A DNA stretch of 39,587 nt from an uncultured Lachnospiraceae bacterium (lineage in GTDB: Bacteria; Bacillota; Clostridia; Lachnospirales; Lachnospiraceae): the NCBI GenBank assembly GCA_934402515.1, contig CAKRTZ010000020.1, positions 1 to 39,587 of the forward strand. The letters run 5' to 3'. The notes under the pieces were generated by a model. The model searched no databases. It was not told the DNA's origin and saw nothing but the letters and a program-made list of their open reading frames with translations. How positions within the stretch are numbered: position 1 is the first letter of the stretch; the number at the start of each line of letters is the position of its first letter. Both the position numbers and the translations under genes were made by a program. This document shows positions 33,155 to 39,587 of this stretch, piece by piece.

Positions 33155-33767
33155 TTACTGTGTTCATCTCCTGTGCATTACACACGTTCTCCAGAACATA
33201 TTCACGGATCTCCGTGAAACAACGTTCCAGGTCATCGTTATAAAACCGTCTGCTGACTCCCGCTGTAGCTATTTTATCCTCTGAAAAATCCTCCGCATCA
33301 GCAAGAAATCTTCGACACATTTCCTGAAATTTGGGATGTTCCTGGGTTCTTTCCCTGTTTAAAGCCCTTTGCAGGCGCTCCCCATCATCCAGTTCCACCA
33401 GCACGGGACAAAGGTTTTGTACCCCAAAATAGACCTTCAGTTTTTCATAGGCCTCCAGGGTGCCAATCATGGCATAATTTCCTTTGGACAAATCAATCTG
33501 TCCATCGTCCACCGTGAAGTATCGCCATAACCCATGACAGGTGTGATAGGCGCGTTCCTCAATCAGCTTTCCGTCGTTTTTCAGTTTCTGATACCCCTCT
33601 TCGTCGGTAAAAAAATATTCAACTCCCTGGGATTCCCCATCCCGGATGGGACGGGTGGTATAGGGCACCACCGTCTGCAATGCACAGGGAGGATTTTCCA
33701 ATAACCGCTTGAAAAGAGTGTCTTTGCCTGTGGAGCTTTTCCCCATCAGGTAAATGATTTTGCCCAT
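33144..33767 (-). CDS. Guanylate kinase-like protein
   Basis: 207 residues with P-loop GKSSTGKDT (9-17) and the GMP-binding block TTRPIRDGESQGVEYFF. The usual YGT of guanylate kinase, next to GMP, is replaced by CHGLWRYFTVDDGQ, and the C-terminal lid is Cys/Arg rich. It may be a paralogue with a different nucleotide substrate rather than the housekeeping Gmk. It lies three bases after pyk and overlaps yaaR. Confidence 0.72.
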   Translation of the reverse strand: MGKIIYLMGKSSTGKDTLFKRLLENPPCALQTVVPYTTRPIRDGESQGVEYFFTDEEGYQKLKNDGKLIEERAYHTCHGLWRYFTVDDGQIDLSKGNYAMIGTLEAYEKLKVYFGVQNLCPVLVELDDGERLQRALNRERTQEHPKFQEMCRRFLADAEDFSEDKIATAGVSRRFYNDDLERCFTEIREYVLENVCNAQEMNTVSGD

Positions 33768-33770
33768 TGC

Positions 33771-35189
33771 CTACGCCTCAATCACCTTTATCATATTGGT
33801 CTTGCCGGACACACCTAAAGGAATTCCCGCGGTGATGACCACCTTGTCTCCCTTCTTGATGTAGCCCTTCTTTAATGCTGTTTCCACAGCGATTTCAAAC
33901 AATTCATCAGTGTTCTCTGCCTCGGCAATCTCCAGAGGAGTCACACCCCAGTATAAATTCATCTGACGGCATACCCTTGCCTTTACCGCACAGCCGATAA
34001 TCTCACAATCCGGTTTGTACCGGGAAACCTGTCTGGCCGTGGAACCGGAAAGTGTGACCGGCATAATAGCTGCTGCCCCGATTTCCATGGCAATGGAGCA
34101 GACCGCTCTGGAAAGGGATTGGGTGATGTCATCACAGTTGCTGCACTCGTCCTCATAACGGCGCATCCGGGATTTGTAGTCAATGTCACGCTCAGTGCGC
34201 TCTGCCAACTCTGCCATGGTGCGGACTGCCTCCACGGGATACTGACCTGCCGCACTCTCACCGGAAAGCATGATGCCGGTGGTGCCATCGTAAATCGCAT
34301 TTGCCACATCCGTTGCCTCCGCACGGGTAGGTCTTGGATTGTGAATCATGGACTCTAACATCTGGGTTGCAGTGATAACGTGTTTGCCCGCCATCACTGC
34401 CTTTTTAATCATGCGTTTCTGTAAAATAGGGACCTCGGAGAAGGGAATTTCCACGCCCATATCTCCTCTGGCTACCATGATACCATCGGACACCTCGATA
34501 ATCTCATCCAGATTATGGATGCCTTCCATATTTTCAATCTTCGCAATAATCTGCATGTGGCTGTCATGCTCCTCCAGAATTTTGCGAAGTTCCAGTATAT
34601 CGTCCTTGCATCTGACAAAGGAGGCTGCCAGAAAATCAAAGCCCAGCTTGCATCCAAAAGTCACATCGTCCAAATCCACCTGACTCACATAAGGCATGGT
34701 GAGATGGACACCGGGCACATTCACGCCCTTATGGTTGGAAATGGGGCCGCCGTGAACCACCTTACAGCGAATCTCTGTGTCCACAATTTTTTCCACACAA
34801 AGCTCAATCAGACCGTCATCGATGAGTACCGTGTCTCCGGGCTTTAAATCTTTTACCAGATTTTTGTAGGTGATGGAAACCCGTTGCTCACTGCCCATGA
34901 TTTCCTCAGTGGTGAGAATGAATTCGTTTCCCTCTTTCAAAGTAGCGGAACCACCTTCAATATCAATAAGACGGATTTCCGGACCTTTGGTGTCCAACAT
35001 GGTGGCAACGGTGGTGCCCAGCTCTTTTCTCGCCTGTTTCACCAGTTCCAGTTTCCGCTGCTGTTCCTCATGGGTGCCGTGGGAAAAGTTAAATCTCGCC
35101 ACGTTCATTCCCGCTTTCATCATTTCCTTCAATGTCCCAACATTTTCACATGCAGGTCCGATGGTGCAGATAATTTTAGTTTTACGCAT
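33771..35189 (-). CDS. pyk: Pyruvate kinase
   Basis: Makes pyruvate and ATP from phosphoenolpyruvate. 472 residues, the single-domain-set length without the extra C-terminal PEP-utiliser domain of Bacillus. Seen: the N-terminal KIICTIGPA and RFNFSHGTHEE, the catalytic Lys block IAKIENMEGI, VARGDMGVEIP, ATQMLESM, and GTTGIMLSGESAAG. It lies between the decarboxylase and the gmk-like gene. Confidence 0.97.
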   Translation of the reverse strand: MRKTKIICTIGPACENVGTLKEMMKAGMNVARFNFSHGTHEEQQRKLELVKQARKELGTTVATMLDTKGPEIRLIDIEGGSATLKEGNEFILTTEEIMGSEQRVSITYKNLVKDLKPGDTVLIDDGLIELCVEKIVDTEIRCKVVHGGPISNHKGVNVPGVHLTMPYVSQVDLDDVTFGCKLGFDFLAASFVRCKDDILELRKILEEHDSHMQIIAKIENMEGIHNLDEIIEVSDGIMVARGDMGVEIPFSEVPILQKRMIKKAVMAGKHVITATQMLESMIHNPRPTRAEATDVANAIYDGTTGIMLSGESAAGQYPVEAVRTMAELAERTERDIDYKSRMRRYEDECSNCDDITQSLSRAVCSIAMEIGAAAIMPVTLSGSTARQVSRYKPDCEIIGCAVKARVCRQMNLYWGVTPLEIAEAENTDELFEIAVETALKKGYIKKGDKVVITAGIPLGVSGKTNMIKVIEA

Positions 35190-35213
35190 GTCAAATCCCT
35201 CCTGAATTTATTC

Positions 35214-36695
35214 TTACAGCTGTAATACCGCAATGTTCTGTCGTTTTTCCCCGTTGTCAATCCCAATCACCGACAACCCCTGTTCTAAACTTGTCCGGAT
35301 CAATGCCACAATCTCTGCCTCAATCCGCTCCCCTGGCACCAAAAGAGGGATTCCCGGCGGATATAAGGATACGAATTCCGCTGCAATGTGTCCCACCGCT
35401 TCCTGTAGTGCCACAGATCTGTTTGGGGCATCATAAGCCTGGTATATGGGAAGCAGAGCCTGTGGATGAATTGTCTGCCATTGTGTGCCGTTCTTTGCCC
35501 TATACAGACTTTCATCGCCTGTCCCCTTATCGGCAAGTTCCAGCCTGTGGTCAATTTTCAGCAGAGCTTTTGCCAGTCTACGGTATCCAATCGGCTCATC
35601 CAGCATGGAAAACATGGCCAACACATAGTCCCCAGCTGCCATCTCCATTTGAAGATGATATTCTTTCAATAGAATATCATAAAACTGCTTTCCTGTCATC
35701 TTACATCCGTCCACGGAAATGATGAATTTTAACGGGTCCGAAGGATAGAAAACACGAATATGCTTTAAATCGGAAGTTTCCTGTCGAAAACAATCGACAT
35801 CTGCCAGTCTTTCCTCCAATCGCTGACGTCCCTCCTGTTCCACCACATCCATACACAGGTCAATACTGCTCATCATAATATAAGAAGGGGAACTGGTCTG
35901 ATAAATGGATAAAAACCGCTCCAGCCGATGTACATCCACACGATCACTGCACAGGTGTAACAGTGCAGTCTGGGTCATGGCAGGCAATGTCTTATGTACG
36001 CTCTGAATCACAAGATCCGCTCCCTGGTGCACGGCACTGTCCGGGTAGCCCTCGGAAAAACCAAGATGGGCACCATGAGCCTCGTCTACAATGAGAATTG
36101 TTCCGGCCTCATGGCAGATTCTGGAGATTTCCGGTATATCCGACACGATCCCTTCGTAAGTGGGAGAGGTGAGCAATACTGCCGCCACCTGTTCTCCCAC
36201 TTCTGCACAGGCTTTCAAGGATTCCCGGACAGACTCCGGTGTGATTTTTCCTGCAAAGCCGGCATTTTCTGACACCCATCCTGTTCCACCGGACTGCTCA
36301 CAGTTGACACCTCCATCCGCCTCCGGGTAAAGATAGTGCACTTTTACATGGTTTACATAAATCCCATGATAAGCTGCCTTGTGACAATTTCTTGTCATCA
36401 CAAAGACCTTATCCTTTCCGGACGCTGTTGCAATCGCTGCCAGCAGTCCACAGGTGCTCCCATTGACCAGAAAGTAGGTCTTTTTTGTTTTCCACAATGC
36501 TGCTGCTCGCTCCTGGATTTCCTTTAGAATCCCTTCTGCATGGTGGAGGTTGTCGAACCCGTCAATCTCTGTAATGTCAATGTCATAAAGATCCTCCAGT
36601 GGCCTTCCCTGCATGTGACGCTTGTGCCCGGGCATATGATAGGGATAATAATCCTCTTTGCTATATTGAAGTAATTTGTCATATAATTGGCTCAA
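35214..36695 (-). CDS. Orn/Lys/Arg decarboxylase family protein, short form
   Basis: 493 residues of PLP-dependent fold type I. Seen: YHMPGHKRHM at 19-28, the DEAHGAH (204-210) cofactor Asp/His, and the PLP lysine Lys235 in QSVHKTLPAM. It lacks the N-terminal wing of inducible lysine and arginine decarboxylases, as in the short YaaO type next to gmk/yaaR/holB in Firmicutes. The amino acid used is not readable. The start overlaps the end of the HD-domain gene by four bases. Confidence 0.88.
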   Translation of the reverse strand: MSQLYDKLLQYSKEDYYPYHMPGHKRHMQGRPLEDLYDIDITEIDGFDNLHHAEGILKEIQERAAALWKTKKTYFLVNGSTCGLLAAIATASGKDKVFVMTRNCHKAAYHGIYVNHVKVHYLYPEADGGVNCEQSGGTGWVSENAGFAGKITPESVRESLKACAEVGEQVAAVLLTSPTYEGIVSDIPEISRICHEAGTILIVDEAHGAHLGFSEGYPDSAVHQGADLVIQSVHKTLPAMTQTALLHLCSDRVDVHRLERFLSIYQTSSPSYIMMSSIDLCMDVVEQEGRQRLEERLADVDCFRQETSDLKHIRVFYPSDPLKFIISVDGCKMTGKQFYDILLKEYHLQMEMAAGDYVLAMFSMLDEPIGYRRLAKALLKIDHRLELADKGTGDESLYRAKNGTQWQTIHPQALLPIYQAYDAPNRSVALQEAVGHIAAEFVSLYPPGIPLLVPGERIEAEIVALIRTSLEQGLSVIGIDNGEKRQNIAVLQL

Positions 36696-37192
36696 TGGTG
36701 TTTCCCTCGCAATGTCTCCCTTAAGGAACAGACCTTATCGGCGGTGGAGACAATCCACGCCTCACGGCACATGGGCGGAACGACGGTCAACGGCCACATA
36801 TGCTTTTTAATAATATCCTTTTCCCTGGGAGATAAATGGTACTCCTTATTGGCATTTTGTAACGCAACACCGGGATGATAAAATCCATGCCAGGGTTTAA
36901 AGCCAGGTCGGTTTTTATCATGCCAGTCATAGAGAAAATAGTCGTGAAGCAGCGCTCCCCGCACCAGATCTCTTTTACTGCTGTGGATACCCAGCTTCTC
37001 CAGTTTCTGACTGATATCAAGGCTGGTGCGTGCCACATCCAGACTGTGTCGCCGCACGGACACATCTCCATGCTGGGTAAAGTACCGGGATTTATTAAAA
37101 TTAGGGGACAGCAGTACTTCCCGCCCTAAGTCATTAACGGAACGCTGCAATCCCCTGTTCTTTTTCCAAAAATGCTCTTTTAAATGTCTCAT
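36692..37192 (-). CDS. HD-domain phosphohydrolase-like protein
   Basis: 166 residues with a metal-binding HD pattern: His49 in RRHSLDVA, His83-Asp84 in LLHDYFLYDWH, His102/His106, His131 in KKHMWPL, and Asp152 in STADKVCSL. Such proteins hydrolyse phosphate esters of nucleotides or related small molecules; the substrate is unknown. It overlaps the decarboxylase gene by four bases. Confidence 0.78.
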   Translation of the reverse strand: MRHLKEHFWKKNRGLQRSVNDLGREVLLSPNFNKSRYFTQHGDVSVRRHSLDVARTSLDISQKLEKLGIHSSKRDLVRGALLHDYFLYDWHDKNRPGFKPWHGFYHPGVALQNANKEYHLSPREKDIIKKHMWPLTVVPPMCREAWIVSTADKVCSLRETLRGKHH

Positions 37193-37212
37193 AATCTGCC
37201 TCTATCTGCTTC

Positions 37213-37704
37213 TTACAATTCCTGTTCATAACACCAAAACGGCTGATCGTACATGATACATTCTCCCACCCGTTTGAAATTCAAATGGGCATAGGATCGA
37301 ACCGCTTTGAGATTTTCCTTATTTACCATATAATGAATGCTTTTCCTGCCTCGTTCTTTTAAGACCTTCATGGCATATTGGATCATCTCCCTGGCAATCC
37401 CCTGATTCTGATAATCAGCCCGGACAACCAGTCTTGCCACTTCACCACCCGGCTGTAATGCATCTGTCCAGAAAGGCAGCTGCTCTACATTTTCATCTTC
37501 ATCCAGTGAGATTGCTGCAATAATTTCATCCTGCGGATTTCGCATTACAAACAATGCATTCCGGCTCAAGTCACCTTCGATATCCTGCATTTCCGGATAA
37601 TGCTCATCCCAGGCACAAAATTCTTGTCCCAACTGCGCTTTATATAGTTTCAGCAGTTCTGTTTTATCCGCTTCCACTGCCTGCATCATTCTTTTTTCTT
37701 CCAT
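37213..37704 (-). CDS. GNAT N-acetyltransferase
   Basis: 163 residues; the acetyl-CoA pyrophosphate loop is visible in VVRADYQNQGIAREMIQYAM, followed by a second half with KENLKAVRSYAHLNFKRVGE. A GGAAG RBS precedes the start. It is unlike the toxin-type GNAT at 2642-3112: it lacks the GYYxL strand and is not next to an antitoxin. Substrate unknown. Confidence 0.82.
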   Translation of the reverse strand: MEEKRMMQAVEADKTELLKLYKAQLGQEFCAWDEHYPEMQDIEGDLSRNALFVMRNPQDEIIAAISLDEDENVEQLPFWTDALQPGGEVARLVVRADYQNQGIAREMIQYAMKVLKERGRKSIHYMVNKENLKAVRSYAHLNFKRVGECIMYDQPFWCYEQEL

Positions 37705-37722
37705 AAAACTTCTTCCCTTTCC

Positions 37723-38418
37723 CTACTTTCTTTTCATCTGCCGCATCTCATCCTTTTGTTCCGGTGTAAGACGGTAAGATTCGATGGATTTCTGTAAAGC
37801 TTTGTTATAGGTGAAGTGATCCAGTGAACATGTTTCGTTTAGCATATAAGCCTTCGTTTCATCATAAAACTTGATCATGCAGATGGATAATGCCCAGGCT
37901 ACTGCCATCTGCACATAGTATGTTTCACATTTAATCTGATCCAGTATCTTCAAATCTTCCTCAATATGCTGCGCGTCGATATAAAAGTCTAACAGCATCA
38001 CAACCGCAAATCGGATTTCAAATTCCTTCTCTGATTGAAAATAAGGCTGTATAAACTCCCACATTTCTTTCGGATATTTTTTTGTAATTTTTAACCCTGC
38101 GCAGAAAGTATCGCATACGCCCCAGCTATTAATCTTAGGTACGAAGTCACGGATATAATTCTTTACCACTGTGAAATCCTTCTCTTTGCATAAGCCGATC
38201 AGCATTCCCCGCAAGGTCAACTCTTCATAGTAGGTATCCCCCATCTCTGCCAGCAGCTGTTCCACAGGATATTTCTTTAAAAGTTCCCTGGCATATGCCC
38301 GCAATACAGGTATCCGCACTCCAATAATATGGTCTACGTTGGGGCATAGGCTGGAATGAAATTCTTTATATTTTAAATCCTGCATTTTCAGGAGTCTCTC
38401 TCTGATTTCGCTTTGCAT
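37723..38418 (-). CDS. DNA alkylation repair protein, AlkD-like
   Basis: About 231 residues of helical HEAT-like repeats: RIPVLRAYARELLKKY, TLRGMLIGL, KINSWGVCDTFCAGLK with the conserved NSW.VCD, and AVAWALSICMIK. AlkD-type glycosylases remove bulky alkylated bases. I chose the ATG at 38418, which has GGAGG seven bases upstream; the ATG at 38439 lacks one. First of the long minus-strand run down to rsmI. Confidence 0.86.
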   Translation of the reverse strand: MQSEIRERLLKMQDLKYKEFHSSLCPNVDHIIGVRIPVLRAYARELLKKYPVEQLLAEMGDTYYEELTLRGMLIGLCKEKDFTVVKNYIRDFVPKINSWGVCDTFCAGLKITKKYPKEMWEFIQPYFQSEKEFEIRFAVVMLLDFYIDAQHIEEDLKILDQIKCETYYVQMAVAWALSICMIKFYDETKAYMLNETCSLDHFTYNKALQKSIESYRLTPEQKDEMRQMKRK

Positions 38419-38475
38419 TGATGTTCCTCCATCTTCCATTTGTCATTCCTATCATACCAGATATTAAGCAACCAA

Positions 38476-38512
38476 AAAATAGAAGTACCACTTTTTCAGT
38501 ACTTCTATTTTC
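38476..38512. terminator. Terminator between the GNAT and alkD-like genes
   Basis: AAAATAGAAGTAC (38476-38488) and GTACTTCTATTTT (38499-38511) form a perfect 13-bp stem with a 10-base loop; on the minus strand it is followed by TTTTTTGG. It ends the gene at 38515-39063. Confidence 0.82.
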
Positions 38513-38514
38513 TC

Positions 38515-39063
38515 TTACAGGAATTTCACCATGGTGTACTCATCCCGATAATTTCCGTCATCATATTTCAGTGCATGGAAATGCTTTCCTGTTTCCTGGA
38601 AACCCAAATGCTCATAAAGTGCTTTGGCACGCTCGTTTCCTTCCACAACCTCCAGTTCCACCTGTTCATAGCCCATTTCCTTTGCCAGCTCAAAGGCGTA
38701 GGTCATCATGGCAGATGCAATTCCCAGATGCCAGTAGTCCTTTAACAGAGCAATGGCAAATCCACCGCGATGATATATGCGCCGCAGGTCTCCATTGGTG
38801 ATGATTCCGCAGTTTCCTGCAAGGACACCATCCACTTCAGCCACCATCATCAATTCCCTGGGTGTATTTCTTTTGTTTTCCAGAAAAGATTCTTCACCCT
38901 CCACCGTGAAGGTAACTTCATCCGGATTACGCAGTAAAAAAGGTGTTTCTCCGGCAGAAGTTCTCAGATAGTCAAGCATCTCCTGGGCATCCTTGGCTTC
39001 TGCCGGACGCAGGGTGCAGGTGTGTCCATCCTTTAAGGTAATTGTTTTGGGTTTAAATATCAT
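38515..39063 (-). CDS. GNAT N-acetyltransferase (YhhY/SpeG-like)
   Basis: 182 residues. N-terminal LRPAEAKDAQEML, a middle strand, the acetyl-CoA region FAIALLKDYWHLGIASAMM, and ERAKALYEHLGFQETGKHFH near the end, the usual order for a small-molecule acetyltransferase. Preceded by GGAGGGG and a good promoter at 39097-39125. Substrate unknown. Confidence 0.84.
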   Translation of the reverse strand: MIFKPKTITLKDGHTCTLRPAEAKDAQEMLDYLRTSAGETPFLLRNPDEVTFTVEGEESFLENKRNTPRELMMVAEVDGVLAGNCGIITNGDLRRIYHRGGFAIALLKDYWHLGIASAMMTYAFELAKEMGYEQVELEVVEGNERAKALYEHLGFQETGKHFHALKYDDGNYRDEYTMVKFL

Positions 39064-39096
39064 AGCATTTCCCCTCCCTCGTCTGTTTTGTCTCCC

Positions 39097-39125
39097 ATTC
39101 TATTTTAAATTCATCGTTTCGTCAA
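39097..39125 (-). promoter_or_regulatory. Promoter of the 38515-39063 GNAT gene
   Basis: On the minus strand TTGACG (39120-39125), a 17-base spacer, and TAGAAT (39097-39102). The gene starts about 30 bases after the predicted transcript start. Confidence 0.68.
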
Positions 39126-39170
39126 ATGTTATTGGAAAAAGTGGTTTACATTTTGATTTTTCCTGGTTTC

Positions 39171-39179
39171 TGTGGATAA
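39171..39179 (-). promoter_or_regulatory. Single consensus DnaA box
   Basis: TTATCCACA on the minus strand matches the DnaA-box consensus exactly. It stands alone between the GNAT promoter and the tRNA terminator; no other box or AT-rich unwinding region supports an origin. Confidence 0.4.
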
Positions 39180-39267
39180 CTTTGAAATATTTCTTGGACA
39201 AATTTTAGACATACTGGGGACATTTACAACCACCTACTTTTGTCTACATCACCCCACACGCAAAAGC

Positions 39268-39300
39268 AGCGGAAAGCCCTAATTCTACTGGCTTTCCGCT
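39268..39300 (-). terminator. Hairpin after the tRNA cluster
   Basis: AGCGGAAAGCC (39268-39278) and GGCTTTCCGCT (39290-39300) form a perfect 11-bp stem with an 11-base loop downstream of tRNA-Lys; on the minus strand it continues GCTTTTGCG. Likely the terminator of the tRNA transcript. Confidence 0.7.
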
Positions 39301-39312
39301 GTTTTAAAGTAG

Positions 39313-39385
39313 TGAGGCATCGGGGATTCGAACCCCGGACAACTTGATTAAAAGTCAAGTGCTCTACCGACTGAGCTAATACCCC
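39313..39385 (-). tRNA. tRNA-Lys (anticodon TTT)
   Basis: 73 bases on the minus strand. Acceptor GGGGTAT pairs with ATGCCTC with wobble pairs, TAGCTCAGTCGGTAGAGCA D-arm, anticodon stem CTTGA with loop CTTTTAA, and T-arm GGTTCGAATCC. The discriminator is A. CCA is not encoded. Confidence 0.97.
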
Positions 39386-39415
39386 ATATGTGATTTTTAA
39401 TGTAGGCACAACAAA

Positions 39416-39488
<73 letters not shown>

Positions 39489-39512
39489 ATTGAGCCTCTT
39501 TTCAGAAGCGAG

Positions 39513-39586
39513 TAGCGGGGACAGGATTTGAACCTATGACCTTCGGGTTATGAGCCCGACGAGCTTCCAGACTGCTCCACCCCGCG
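39513..39586 (-). tRNA. Initiator tRNA-Met (anticodon CAT)
   Basis: 74 bases on the minus strand, ending at the window edge. The anticodon stem has the three G-C pairs of initiator tRNA (GGG-CTCATAA-CCC), and the first acceptor base C1 is unpaired: the opposing base 72 is T instead of the usual A. The mismatch keeps the initiator mark. CCA is not encoded. Confidence 0.92.
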
Positions 39587-39587
39587 T

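Noticed and set aside
39064..39267. Replication origin suggested by the DnaA box
   Set aside because: Only one box, no AT-rich unwinding region and no dnaA/dnaN neighbours.

Overview
The window looks like a chromosomal segment of a low-to-mid GC, endospore-lineage Firmicute, most likely a gut Lachnospiraceae (Clostridia). The evidence is the fused accDA gene inside a fab operon with FabK and a FabT-type MarR repressor, spmA/spmB, the yaaR-holB-ricT-trmN6-rsmI block, and three tRNA genes without encoded CCA. Nearly all core genes lie on the minus strand.

Layout. 1-1806: the 5' 343 codons of an oleate hydratase gene and a TetR regulator upstream of it. 1847-3112: an AT-rich accessory trio that reads as a GNAT toxin, a small antitoxin-like protein and a SecB-like chaperone, i.e. 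a candidate toxin-antitoxin-chaperone (TAC) system. 3166-about 4660: an IS4-type transposase gene whose expected catalytic Glu codon reads Lys. 4796-6225: a decayed diguanylate cyclase. 6272-15146: a ten-gene fatty-acid operon in transcription order acpP, fabK, fabD, fabG, fabF, fabZ, accDA, a FabX-like flavoprotein, fabH, fabT, with a strong promoter and FabT-like operators at 15186-15264. 15422-17450: two more broken genes (AraC regulator, Gfo/Idh/MocA dehydrogenase). 17543-22803: radical SAM/SPASM protein, MntP-like exporter, D-2-hydroxyacid dehydrogenase, pgi and a membrane protein. 22908-27675: TSCPD protein, murG, a DUF885 metallopeptidase, an AEC transporter (minus) and a membrane-anchored Mrr-type nuclease. 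27708-28860: spmB and spmA. 29120-38418: a long co-directional run rsmI, trmN6-like, ricT, holB, yaaR, gmk-like, pyk, Orn/Lys/Arg decarboxylase, HD protein, GNAT, AlkD-like. 38515-39063: another GNAT. 39313-39586: tRNA-Lys, tRNA-Phe and initiator tRNA-Met.

How it fits together. The fab operon can make saturated acyl-ACP, but accB and accC are missing from it, so the biotin half of acetyl-CoA carboxylase must come from elsewhere. The 359-residue flavoprotein between accDA and fabH has the FMN-fold landmarks and the C-terminal cysteine cluster of FabX, the anaerobic unsaturated-fatty-acid enzyme of Helicobacter; no FabA, FabM or FabN is present here. FabT sits at the end of the operon it probably represses. 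Oleate hydratase, about 5 kb away, would act on exogenous unsaturated fatty acids.

The two most interesting items are the candidate TAC trio, whose antitoxin-like protein has no visible DNA-binding domain, and the FabX-like enzyme in a clostridial fab operon. All family calls come from reading motifs; no database search was possible.
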